Assembly: GCA_965228545.1 (NCBI GenBank)
Contig: OZ245822.1
Span: 1,922,001-1,986,000, forward strand
Direction of reading: 5' to 3'
Length of the DNA: 64,000 nucleotides
Source: HXMU1420-13 sp965228545
GTDB lineage: Bacteria > Bacteroidota > Rhodothermia > Balneolales > Balneolaceae
The number at the start of each line of letters is the position of its first letter. Position 1 is the stretch's first letter. A program made the translations under genes and the position numbers. The notes below the pieces were generated by a model that was not told the origin of the DNA, did no database searches, and worked only from the letters and a program-made list of their open reading frames with translations. Of the stretch, positions 44,710 through 53,924 are shown in pieces.

Positions 44710-45584
44710 CCTAGAAAAGTATTATAAACGGTTTGGTAATTTAGTGATGGTGTTGCTCCATCACTTCCGGCCACAAACGCCCCCATGGCATTGGCAAAAC
44801 GTAAGATTTCTATCGATGTTTTTTGTTCAATCATGCTGTAAATCGCTCCGCTAAGAAAAGCATCACCTGCTCCTACGGTATCTTTTACCTCAACATTAAA
44901 TCTGGGATGATGTACAAATTCACCCTCGGAATAGAGTGATGATCCCGCTTCTCCCAGTGTGATAATAGCACTATCTATTCCGTACATATAGCATAATTTG
45001 GGAATTACTTGTTGGTAATCACTACTCAACCCAAACCACTCAGCCATTTCTTCAATTTCTTCGTCATTCACTTTCAGTATATCGGTGTAGCCGAGTAACT
45101 CTTCAATCAAAATTTTTGAATAAAACGGTTTTCGGAAGTTCACATCAAGAATTCTTTCACCCTTCGCCCCTTTCAGCATTCTTTTTATGGCGGTAGCCGA
45201 CTCCTTATTTCGAAAAGCCAAACTCCCAAATACTACAAAATCAGCGGTTCTTACCAGTGCTTGTACTGATTCTGTAGCCGTGATAAAATCCCATGCCCGT
45301 TGTTCGTGAATCACATACGACGGGCTTCCTTTTTCAGAAAGCTCAACTTCTACCAAGCCGGTTCTATGCTTGTTTTCTTGGATGTGGTTAGTATCTAACC
45401 CTCGTTTTTTAATTTCTGAAAGTGTTTTGACTCCCAGTTCATCTTCACCAACCGCACTGATAATTGAACTATCGACACCCAGATGGTTAAGGTTTACCGC
45501 AACGTTCAATGGCGCGCCCCCTAAAAACTTCCCGTTTGGCAGTGAATCCCATAATACTTCGCCAATACAAACAACTTTACTCAT
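44706..45584 (-). CDS. Fructokinase-like PfkB-family kinase
   Basis: The 292-residue protein is a ribokinase-family sugar kinase with VCIGEVLWDSLPNGKFLGGAPLNVAVNL at the start and DTVGAGDAFLSGAIYSM near the end, where the catalytic Asp lies. The GEVLWD...GGAPLN pattern is typical of fructokinase. It would phosphorylate fructose in the cytoplasm. Its start lies 13 bases downstream of the MFS porter stop, so the two share a transcript with the porter first. Substrate is inferred from motif and neighbour. Confidence 0.88.
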   Translation of the reverse strand: MSKVVCIGEVLWDSLPNGKFLGGAPLNVAVNLNHLGVDSSIISAVGEDELGVKTLSEIKKRGLDTNHIQENKHRTGLVEVELSEKGSPSYVIHEQRAWDFITATESVQALVRTADFVVFGSLAFRNKESATAIKRMLKGAKGERILDVNFRKPFYSKILIEELLGYTDILKVNDEEIEEMAEWFGLSSDYQQVIPKLCYMYGIDSAIITLGEAGSSLYSEGEFVHHPRFNVEVKDTVGAGDAFLSGAIYSMIEQKTSIEILRFANAMGAFVAGSDGATPSLNYQTVYNTFLG

Positions 45585-45597
45585 GGTAACTTAATTA

Positions 45598-46929
45598 TCA
45601 TTTTGTCATTTCTTGTGCTAATTCTTCCAATGATTTTCCTTTTGTTTCTGGAATCATCTTTAAAGCAAACAGCAATTGCAGTACCATCATAAATGCAAAA
45701 AATGCGAATAACGGACCGGGATTATCCCCTAACAAATCCATAAAAAACAGTGTGAATAATGTAATCAGAGCCGCAAACACCCAATGCACGCCAGAGCCAA
45801 AGGCCTGCCCATAAGCCCGTACATGATTTGGAAAAATTTCGGAAATAAATACCCAAATGATTGCTCCTTGTCCGGCGGCATGGGAAGCGATAAAACCAAA
45901 AACGCCAAGTACAACTACCAAGCCGCCTGCTCCGGTATAAAACGCCCACGATACAATGCTTAATGTTGTGATGTATCCGATGGAGCCATAAATCAATAAC
46001 GTTTTTCTACCTGCTTTGTCGATGAGGTAAATACCCAGCATGGTGAATACCAAATTTACAGCACCAATTCCCACCGAAGATAGCAATGCTGTACTTGCTG
46101 CTAATCCTGCCGCTTCGAAAATGCGAGGCGCGTAATAAATCACAAAGTTTATACCAGATAGCTGATTAAAAAAGGCCAATAAAAAAGCTAGTAAGATCGG
46201 CCATTTATATCGTCCGGAGAAAAAACCATTTCCGGAATTTGCCCGCTCATTTTGCTGGATTTCAACTAGTTCCACATCCGGATCAATAGTATAATCTAGT
46301 TGCTGAATTAACTTTCGTGCTGTTTCAACATCGTTTTTTTGTATTACCAACCAGCGCGGACTGTTGGGAATTCTTACAACTAATATCACATAGATAAGGG
46401 CGGGAATGGCTTCGATGCCGAGCATCCATCGCCAGGCATTTTCTCCGAGACTGCTGCCCACCATCCAGTTGGATAAGAACGCTACCAAAATCCCCAACAC
46501 AATCATAAACTGATATAAAATCACCAGCCTTCCTCTTTTGTGCGCAGGGGCAATTTCAGAGATATAGGTTGGTGCAGCCACAGAAGATGCACCTACTCCC
46601 AATCCACCAATAAACCGAAAGAAAGAAAACAAATACGGTTCGGGTGCTAGCGCTGATCCTAAGGCCGAAATCAGGTAAAGAATACCAATCCAGAAAAGGG
46701 TCTTTTTGCGGCCGAATTTATCACAAGGTATTCCACCGAATAACGCACCAATTACGGTTCCCCACAATGCCATCGACATGATAAAAGTGCCATGAAATAG
46801 CGGAGAAGTTTGCCATAAATCCTGAATGGGTTTATCGGCACCGGAAATAACTGCCGTATCAAATCCAAAAAGCAGACCTGCTAACGCGGCCACAATGGAG
46901 GCAAAAAGTAGTGAAGAGCTGTTTTTCAT
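45598..46929 (-). CDS. MFS sugar porter
   Basis: The 443-residue protein has 12 predicted membrane segments and the sugar-porter signatures: LFGFDTAVISGA in the first helix, DKFGRKKTLF between helices 2 and 3, RFIGGLGVGASSVAAPTYISEIAPAHKRGRL, PNSPRWL in the central loop and PETKGKSLEEL at the C-terminus. It would bring a monosaccharide (or possibly sucrose) across the inner membrane, probably by proton symport. The fructokinase gene follows on the same strand, 13 bases away, which suggests fructose as substrate. Confidence 0.93.
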   Translation of the reverse strand: MKNSSSLLFASIVAALAGLLFGFDTAVISGADKPIQDLWQTSPLFHGTFIMSMALWGTVIGALFGGIPCDKFGRKKTLFWIGILYLISALGSALAPEPYLFSFFRFIGGLGVGASSVAAPTYISEIAPAHKRGRLVILYQFMIVLGILVAFLSNWMVGSSLGENAWRWMLGIEAIPALIYVILVVRIPNSPRWLVIQKNDVETARKLIQQLDYTIDPDVELVEIQQNERANSGNGFFSGRYKWPILLAFLLAFFNQLSGINFVIYYAPRIFEAAGLAASTALLSSVGIGAVNLVFTMLGIYLIDKAGRKTLLIYGSIGYITTLSIVSWAFYTGAGGLVVVLGVFGFIASHAAGQGAIIWVFISEIFPNHVRAYGQAFGSGVHWVFAALITLFTLFFMDLLGDNPGPLFAFFAFMMVLQLLFALKMIPETKGKSLEELAQEMTK

Positions 46930-46970
46930 TCCCGAATTTTATCTCGGATATTAGACAATCTCTTAGAAAA

Positions 46971-47002
46971 TAAAAAAGCATCTAAATTCAATTAGATGCT
47001 TT
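46971..47002 (-). terminator. Intrinsic terminator downstream of the FG-GAP gene
   Basis: Arms GCATCTAA (46978-46985) and TTAGATGC (46992-46999) with A/T flanks give a T-run terminator on the minus strand, ending the transcript of the gene at 47042-49309. It lies upstream of the MFS porter gene, so the two units are separated. A second palindrome (GGGTAGC/GCTACC) lies just beside it. Confidence 0.85.
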
Positions 47003-47041
47003 ATCGATCGGGTAGCAAGCTACCGGGTCATCCCCCCGAGG

Positions 47042-49309
47042 TTACTTAATCAGAGTCATTCGTTTTACCTCTGTAAATCCCTTTGATCCACTTATTTTAT
47101 ACAAATAAATACCTGAACTTAAGTTGGTGGCATCAAATTGATAGCTATGCGTACCTGCAGAATGTGTTTTATTATCGATGACGGTTGCTACTTTTCTTCC
47201 CGTTAAATCAAACACTTCTAGTGTTACCGATGTTGTAAATGGCAAGCTAAAACCAATTTGTGTGCTGGGATTAAACGGATTGGGGTAGTTCTGATGAAGA
47301 GTAAACTTTTCGGCGGTTGTCACTTCATTTTCTGCGGAAGTTGGCATCACTTTGGTGATGGATAAATGATCGAATAGTATTATCGAACTGTCGTTTGGTG
47401 CGAAGTTTAATAAGGTACCGAAACGAATACCGATTTCTTCATCATTTGAATTGGCAGTATGATATACTTTATAATTAACCCACTCTGTAGATAGAGTAAC
47501 ATGAGTTTCTCCATATCTGCCCCAATTGCCTGCCGCAGGTAAGCCAAAATAAAAAGCAGCGAGTCGTGTATCGGTATCTGCTTTTAACCAAACAGAGGCT
47601 TCGTACTGATCTCCACTTTGTACTCGCAATGCTTCGGCGGCCACTTCTACATGCCATTCATCATCAGGACTTACTCGGTTATTAAATGTTCCGAAATCGA
47701 TTCTCAGGGCTTTATCATCTCCATCTTGAGAATCAGAAACTATCTCATATAGTGCACTTGCACCATTGGCATTATTCAGAGTAAATGCTGGTAATGTTTC
47801 TACTGGTCCTAAGTTGAATTCATCAAAGCTACCAAAAGCATTTACCTGTTCATCAAATTCATAGGGCGGGCTTGGCAATGCAATTACATTTATATAAATC
47901 ATAGCCTGATCTATTTCTAACCCATCAGATATCTCGTATTTAATACTATCTAAACCTGAAAAACTAGTATTTGGAGTGTAGTAAAACCCTCCCTCAGTTC
48001 CATTAAAAGTGAATGTTCCATTGGATGCTTCCCCCACAGTACCGTTAAGAAACAATGTGTCATTTTGCGGGTCTGTATCATTTGCTAGTACTCCTGGCGC
48101 CTCCACTGTAAGGGTAGTACCGTCGAACATTTCGTAAGAATCGCTATTAGCAATTGGTGGTGTATTTACAACAAAATTTTCCAAGTCATTTTCGTACCAA
48201 ACCAATTTTGTTGAGCTTTTAGCCAGAATATCTAAGTCGCCGTCTCCATCCATATCTGCTAATTCAAACTGCCTGATTGTAGCAGACTCGGCGATTTGAT
48301 ACTCATTGTAACCCGACAAATTGTTCTCGATCCATGAAATTTTACCCCCTGAAAAGAATACAATGTCTTTAAAAATATCATCGTTTAAAGCACCTACGGC
48401 AAACTGCCGAACAAAGGCAGCACTATCGGTGACTACAATCGGGCCATTAAATGTACCTGAGCCTTGGTTTTGATACCATCGAATTTCGCCAGTTACTGGT
48501 ACTGAAAAAATAATATCTCGCACCTGATCGCCGTCCATGTCAACCGGGAGCACCGTGGTTGGATCATTGGTTTCAGAATACAACACTATTTCGGTATTAA
48601 ATCCCCCATCCCCATCATTTGGGTAATAGGCTATTTTATCGATAATTGGGTCAGCAAGGCTCAGATCCAAATCACCGTCAAAATCCATATCTGCTAGTTC
48701 AATGTCTAAGTTATTACCAACGTTTTCAGTAATTACTATTTGATTACTGAACTCCTCTTCCCCTCCACTTTGATCTTCGAAAGTGCCATCACCGTTATTT
48801 TTGTACCAAGATAATTTATTTATTGAGGCAAGAACCACATCTATATCATTATCGCCATCTAAATCGGCGACAATTAAATCGTATACAAAGCTAAAATCAT
48901 TTTTTTGAATAAAGTTGTTTATCTCTTCAAAAAAGAAATCTCCCTGATTTTCATACCACATTATTTCTGAAAAATTATCTGAGGCAGCAACTACATCCAC
49001 GTCGCCATCGCCATCCATATCTGCCAAGGCTATTTTCGTTTTCGTTTTACCACCATTTTGTACATTCCACAATGTGGTTGGCTCATCAAAGTTACCATTC
49101 CCGTCATTTTTACTATAGTAGATCAAAACTCCGGTGCTATAAACGATATCGTTATCTCCATCATCATCGATATCGTATATAACAAAATCTCTTACATTGC
49201 TTCCTTCAACTAAAACTTGCTCAGGATTAAACCCACTATTTTGTGCTTCTACATTTATCGCTATTAAGCTCAGTATTAGCAGGTTTATTAATTGGTATCT
49301 ATACTTCAT
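47042..49309 (-). CDS. Secreted FG-GAP/VCBS protein with carbohydrate-binding-like module and sorting domain
   Basis: The 755-residue protein has a signal peptide (MKYRYQLINLLILSLIAINVEA), then six calcium-loop repeats of the FG-GAP/VCBS type (DIDDDGDND, DMDGDGDVD, DLDGDNDID, DMDFDGDLD, DMDGDQVRD, DMDGDGDLD) over residues 40-390. A cadherin-like domain follows (about 405-490, PPIANSDSY ... LANDTDPQND), then a CBM4/9-like beta-sandwich (about 505-650), and a C-terminal sorting module (about 675-755, NYPNPFNPSTQIGFS). It should be exported by the type IX route and sit at the cell surface. It is divergent from the HTCS at 49673. A glycan-binding role is inferred. Confidence 0.9.
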   Translation of the reverse strand: MKYRYQLINLLILSLIAINVEAQNSGFNPEQVLVEGSNVRDFVIYDIDDDGDNDIVYSTGVLIYYSKNDGNGNFDEPTTLWNVQNGGKTKTKIALADMDGDGDVDVVAASDNFSEIMWYENQGDFFFEEINNFIQKNDFSFVYDLIVADLDGDNDIDVVLASINKLSWYKNNGDGTFEDQSGGEEEFSNQIVITENVGNNLDIELADMDFDGDLDLSLADPIIDKIAYYPNDGDGGFNTEIVLYSETNDPTTVLPVDMDGDQVRDIIFSVPVTGEIRWYQNQGSGTFNGPIVVTDSAAFVRQFAVGALNDDIFKDIVFFSGGKISWIENNLSGYNEYQIAESATIRQFELADMDGDGDLDILAKSSTKLVWYENDLENFVVNTPPIANSDSYEMFDGTTLTVEAPGVLANDTDPQNDTLFLNGTVGEASNGTFTFNGTEGGFYYTPNTSFSGLDSIKYEISDGLEIDQAMIYINVIALPSPPYEFDEQVNAFGSFDEFNLGPVETLPAFTLNNANGASALYEIVSDSQDGDDKALRIDFGTFNNRVSPDDEWHVEVAAEALRVQSGDQYEASVWLKADTDTRLAAFYFGLPAAGNWGRYGETHVTLSTEWVNYKVYHTANSNDEEIGIRFGTLLNFAPNDSSIILFDHLSITKVMPTSAENEVTTAEKFTLHQNYPNPFNPSTQIGFSLPFTTSVTLEVFDLTGRKVATVIDNKTHSAGTHSYQFDATNLSSGIYLYKISGSKGFTEVKRMTLIK

Positions 49310-49672
49310 AAAATAGGTGTTTTTATTTGGTCTTTGTATTTGTTGGCTTCTTCGGCTTACTAGTTTGTTCTATGTTATTTATATATCCTAGGCCTAAGGT
49401 TGCCCGCAAAGCGTTTGCTTCTTTTTGGGAGTAACTCCGATTATCTGCTTTATGAGCAGAATGCTGGATAAGTAATTTTTTTTATCAGAGATTGAGGGTG
49501 AATCCATGTGTAGCAAGACTTTGTTCTTCGAAGTATACATTTAGGCTGCTACTTTGGCTTTCGATTATGATGCAAATGTTTTAGAAATGGACGAATAATT
49601 AGCTATAATCGTGCTGTTTTCGCGATTTATGTGAATTCATACATTTTCATTACTCGTAATTTTGGGTGGGCG
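49310..49672. other. Divergent regulatory region between the FG-GAP gene and the HTCS
   Basis: An AT-rich 363-base region that must hold promoters for both divergent genes. A possible hairpin (GCTTTATGAGCAGAATGC area, about 49450-49475) is seen but no clear terminator or operator. The HTCS regulator may bind here by analogy with other HTCS loci. Confidence 0.35.
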
Positions 49673-52600
49673 ATGCATAGGGTTTCTATTAGTTTTCTAA
49701 ACATATTGATGGGTGTTTTTTGTCTCTTCTTGCTCACTTTTAATAACTTGTTGCAAGCCCAAAGCCCAGAGATAAACAACGGATATTTATTAGACCGTTG
49801 GGATATTGAAAATGGGTTGCCCGCTAATAATGTTGTAGACCTTCTTCAATCTAAAAACGGTTATTTATGGCTTGTAACGTTTAATGGGCTCGTTCGCTTT
49901 GATGGTATTCGAATGAAAATTTTTCAAACCGACGAATATCCAACTCTGCCTTCTAACCGGTTTAATAAAATTGAAGAATCCGACGATGGTACTCTTTGGT
50001 TAACTACTGAACAGGGTTACTTGGTAAAGTTCAAGGACAATCAGTTTAGCCGGATCGACGATAGTAATGGTTTAAATTCAGATTTAGTCAATGCAATGAC
50101 CAAAGACCAACTTAGTACAATTTGGTTTGCAACAGACGAAGGAATTGTTAACTACAGTAATGAAACGTTTAAAGAGATCGGGGTAGATGATATTCACATT
50201 CCGGTGGGTAAAATTTTTCCGATATCAGATAACGAATTGTGGTTTCTCAATAAAGAGTTTAATCAGGTTTATCGCTTTTCTGAAGGTAAGCTTACTTCTA
50301 TTGATCAACTATCTACAAATACGATTCCTATCGAAAGTATCACAATGTCACCGGAAGGTTTAATTTATTTATCAGTAGGCGACAACATCTATTATTTCAA
50401 AAACAACGAACTACACTTTCACAGTACGGTAGAAAAAAATATTGGTAATAGTGCGGCTATTTCGTTCCAAAAAAATGGCACTATGTGGGTGTACACTACC
50501 TCGGCTGGGGTATTTTATCACAAAAATGGGTCGTGGGCTTCACTACCTAATAGTAATCACCACCGGATGAACTCCCGCGAGTTCTTTTATGAAAAAGATG
50601 ATGATTTCTGGATAATTACTGAACGTGCTATTTGGAAAAATGAGGAACTGGTAGCCTCAATCCCGGGTGGGATTTATAATTTTTTGTTCGATTATGAAGG
50701 AAATTTATGGATAGGAACCGTAGCAGACGGCATATTGCGTATTAAAGCAAATCCATTCAAAACCGTTACTACCGCGGATGGTTTACCATCAAATAACGTG
50801 TATGGAATTTTTGAGGACTCGGAAAATCATATTTGGATTGGTACTCATGGAGCCGGTACTGCCCGGCTAAAAAACTTTGAAGTTTTAAATACACCTGTTG
50901 TTTTAAGCAGTACAACCGGGGGCTATATGAAAGGTTTTTACCAAATAAATGACAGTACTTTGTATGCTGGCTCGCTAGGCACTAGTATCCTGGAAATGAA
51001 TTTGGATGACCCGAATTTCCCATATTCTAAATATACCGAAGAAGGCATTCCACTTGATATCAATGCTTTTTATAATGACAATTCCGGCATTCTCTGGGCA
51101 GGTGGAAGTAATGGATTGTTTACATTAAATAATGGGAAATGGAATCAAATTACCAAGTATGATGGGTTCGATTTCGGAATCAAATTTTTTCACCCATCCC
51201 CCGATAGTCAATCACATTGGGTTGCTACAAATGGTACAGGATTACTTCATATAAAAAAAGACACCATTGAAGTGTATAACACAAACAATGGTTTTCCCAC
51301 CAATCATATTCGCTCACTTTATATTCAAGAAAATGAACCGGAACACAAGTACACTCTTTGGATTGGTAGCCAAGATGTAGGTTTACTTCGCTTGCCGGTT
51401 GAAGATGGTGTACCCTTTCTTGAGCAAGTTTCCGGTATTTCGACCAAAGACGGACTTATCGATCATACCATTCATATCATCCTCGAAGATGATCATGAAA
51501 ATCTATGGATGAACACAAATCAGGGAATCTATCGCGTACAAATTCCGCATTTAGAGGCCTATCTCTCTGGCGAGGCAGAAAAACTTAAAGGTGTTGGTTA
51601 TAACGAAAAAGATGGGCTGCTTAACAGAGAAGGTAATGGTGGTGTGCAACCTGCCGGCATTGTAGCATCAGACGGGAATATTTGGATGGCTAGCCAGGAA
51701 GGTGCTGTCGTATTTCATCCGGAAAATCTAATCTCAGAAATTTACCCAAATGTATGGATAGAGGAAGTCTCAACGAATGAACGAATTATTATTAATAGCA
51801 CTAATAATGTGACTTTATCAAACAGTGAAAGAGATTTTGAAATTACTTTTACTGCATTAAGCTTAGTTAACCCCGAAAAAAACGAGTATAAATACCGATT
51901 AGTCGGTTATAATGATACTTGGCAAACACCCGATATTCTTCGCAAGGCCATTTATACGAACATCCCAAATGGCACTTATACATTTGAAGTACTTGCCTCT
52001 AACTATGCGGGTAATTGGACACCTATTCCAGCAAGAATAACGATTATAGTTGAGCCTTTTTTCTATGAAACAATATGGTTTCTCTTCTTGTGTATCGCAT
52101 TGTTTGGAGTTTTTATTTACAGCTTTATTCAATGGAGATTGTCAACTCTAAGAAAAAATGAAATCCAATTAAAAGAGTTAGTTAATGAAAAAACCAAAGC
52201 GCTTCAGAAAGAGAAAAAAATTACCGAAGAGCAGGCTTCACGGCTATTAGAACTAGACAAAGCAAAAACCCGTTTTTTCACCAACATCAGCCACGAACTA
52301 CGTACTCCGTTAACACTTATAATTAGTCCTCTAAAACGGCTCACAAAATCGAAGGAACATTTCAGTGAAAAAACCAGACTGGAATTAGAGCGTATGTTAA
52401 GAAACAGCGATCGATTATTACGACTGGTAGATCAAACGCTTGAACTAACAAAACTTGAACATGGAAACATAAAATTAAACATTCAAAAAATTGAATTATT
52501 CCCATTCCTAGAACAGCTGATTGATGTTTTTAAAGATGTAGCCTCCTCAAAAAATATTGAGCTAAATCTGCAATCAGAAATTAACGATCCTATATTGTTT

Positions 52601-53815
52601 GCGGATGTTGACAAAGTTGAAAAAATGGTTGCTAATCTTGTCTCTAACGCGCTAAAATTTACCCCTGAAGGTGGTACTATTTCCGTTACAATTTTTGAGA
52701 GCAATGGTTATTACAATATCTCAGTTTCTGATACAGGAATAGGTATTAGCAATAACGACTTAGATCGGATTTTTGAGCGTTTTTATCAGGTTGATTCCTC
52801 CCAAACACGTGCACATGAAGGCTCTGGTATTGGATTATCATTAGCCAAGGACTTTGCAAAACTGCATAAAGGCGATTTGGTGGTCGAGTCTGTATTTGGT
52901 GAAGGAAGTACATTTACAATTTTATTACCAATGGGTAGTAAGCATTTTACTATTGCAGAAATGGATAAGCTTCGGTTTAAACAAACCGGTCCTAATATTC
53001 AGCCTAATTACTCAGTCCAAACAAATACTAATCGTTATAGTGACGCTCATAAAGATGATCACCCGGTTTTATTGATTGTAGAAGACAATCCTGATTTAAG
53101 AAGCTTTTTGTGTGAAATATTCGAATCTGATTTTAAAGTAATAGCTGCATCAAATGGCGAGGAAGGCTTGAAACAGGTTCGTATCAACCTGCCTGATTTA
53201 ATTATTGCAGACATCATGATGCCGGTGATGGATGGTTTTACATTTAATCAGGAATTAAAACGAGATCCGCAAATGGCAGGAATTCCTCTCATCTTTCTAA
53301 CCGCAAAAAGTCGAAAAGACAGCGAGATAAAAGGACTTAAAGAAGGCGCCGATGCATACATTTCGAAACCATTTGATCCTGATATTCTACAAAATCATGT
53401 GAACAACCTATTAGCATCGCGCCTTAGACTACGTAATCTACTTCAAACTGAGTCGTCGACTACTGCATTTTCTGAGAGTAAAGATCGACATCCATTCTTA
53501 CGAAAAATCGATCCGATCATCGAACAGCATTATTCCGATCCAGATTTCAAAGTCACTCAGCTAGCCGAATTGTTGTTCATGAGTAGGAGTCAGCTTTTAC
53601 GAACTATGAAAGCAGCCTGCGGAGAATCCCCTAGTGATTACTTAAAAAATGTTCGAATCCGTAAAGCAAAAGAACTACTTCATAGTGGTGAGCAGAATAT
53701 TTCTGAAATCGCATACGCAACCGGTTTTAATAGCCTTTCTTATTTCAGTTTCTCGTTTAAAGAAAACACTGGTTCTTCACCAACTGAATATTTAAGTGAG
53801 TTGATTAGTGCTTGA
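49673..53815 (+). CDS. Hybrid two-component system regulator (HTCS: sensor, kinase, receiver, AraC)
   Basis: All parts of a two-component system are in one protein (1380 residues from the ATG at 49673; an in-frame GTG at 49631 is less likely). In order: signal sequence, Reg_prop beta-propeller repeats (about 40-700, with repeated LWLVTFNGLVRF/LWIGTHGAGTARL elements), a Y_Y_Y domain (about 705-795), one membrane helix (about 797-822), histidine kinase with H874 in ISHELRTPL, NLVSNALKF and the DTGIGIS and GSGIGLSLAKD boxes, a receiver with D1180 in IADIMMP and KPF, and an AraC-type helix-turn-helix at about 1270-1377. It should sense a glycan or breakdown product in the periplasm and bind DNA from the membrane. 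It is 110 bases upstream of the TonB receptor. Confidence 0.95.
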   Translation: MHRVSISFLNILMGVFCLFLLTFNNLLQAQSPEINNGYLLDRWDIENGLPANNVVDLLQSKNGYLWLVTFNGLVRFDGIRMKIFQTDEYPTLPSNRFNKIEESDDGTLWLTTEQGYLVKFKDNQFSRIDDSNGLNSDLVNAMTKDQLSTIWFATDEGIVNYSNETFKEIGVDDIHIPVGKIFPISDNELWFLNKEFNQVYRFSEGKLTSIDQLSTNTIPIESITMSPEGLIYLSVGDNIYYFKNNELHFHSTVEKNIGNSAAISFQKNGTMWVYTTSAGVFYHKNGSWASLPNSNHHRMNSREFFYEKDDDFWIITERAIWKNEELVASIPGGIYNFLFDYEGNLWIGTVADGILRIKANPFKTVTTADGLPSNNVYGIFEDSENHIWIGTHGAGTARLKNFEVLNTPVVLSSTTGGYMKGFYQINDSTLYAGSLGTSILEMNLDDPNFPYSKYTEEGIPLDINAFYNDNSGILWAGGSNGLFTLNNGKWNQITKYDGFDFGIKFFHPSPDSQSHWVATNGTGLLHIKKDTIEVYNTNNGFPTNHIRSLYIQENEPEHKYTLWIGSQDVGLLRLPVEDGVPFLEQVSGISTKDGLIDHTIHIILEDDHENLWMNTNQGIYRVQIPHLEAYLSGEAEKLKGVGYNEKDGLLNREGNGGVQPAGIVASDGNIWMASQEGAVVFHPENLISEIYPNVWIEEVSTNERIIINSTNNVTLSNSERDFEITFTALSLVNPEKNEYKYRLVGYNDTWQTPDILRKAIYTNIPNGTYTFEVLASNYAGNWTPIPARITIIVEPFFYETIWFLFLCIALFGVFIYSFIQWRLSTLRKNEIQLKELVNEKTKALQKEKKITEEQASRLLELDKAKTRFFTNISHELRTPLTLIISPLKRLTKSKEHFSEKTRLELERMLRNSDRLLRLVDQTLELTKLEHGNIKLNIQKIELFPFLEQLIDVFKDVASSKNIELNLQSEINDPILFADVDKVEKMVANLVSNALKFTPEGGTISVTIFESNGYYNISVSDTGIGISNNDLDRIFERFYQVDSSQTRAHEGSGIGLSLAKDFAKLHKGDLVVESVFGEGSTFTILLPMGSKHFTIAEMDKLRFKQTGPNIQPNYSVQTNTNRYSDAHKDDHPVLLIVEDNPDLRSFLCEIFESDFKVIAASNGEEGLKQVRINLPDLIIADIMMPVMDGFTFNQELKRDPQMAGIPLIFLTAKSRKDSEIKGLKEGADAYISKPFDPDILQNHVNNLLASRLRLRNLLQTESSTTAFSESKDRHPFLRKIDPIIEQHYSDPDFKVTQLAELLFMSRSQLLRTMKAACGESPSDYLKNVRIRKAKELLHSGEQNISEIAYATGFNSLSYFSFSFKENTGSSPTEYLSELISA

Positions 53816-53924
53816 GTTATCAAACATAGACTTCCAATATTTTATGAAAAACTAGAAATTTTGGGAGTGTTTTAATTTCAATTTTGGTTTGGCAGGCAAC
53901 GACTTATCAAGAGCCAAACTATTC

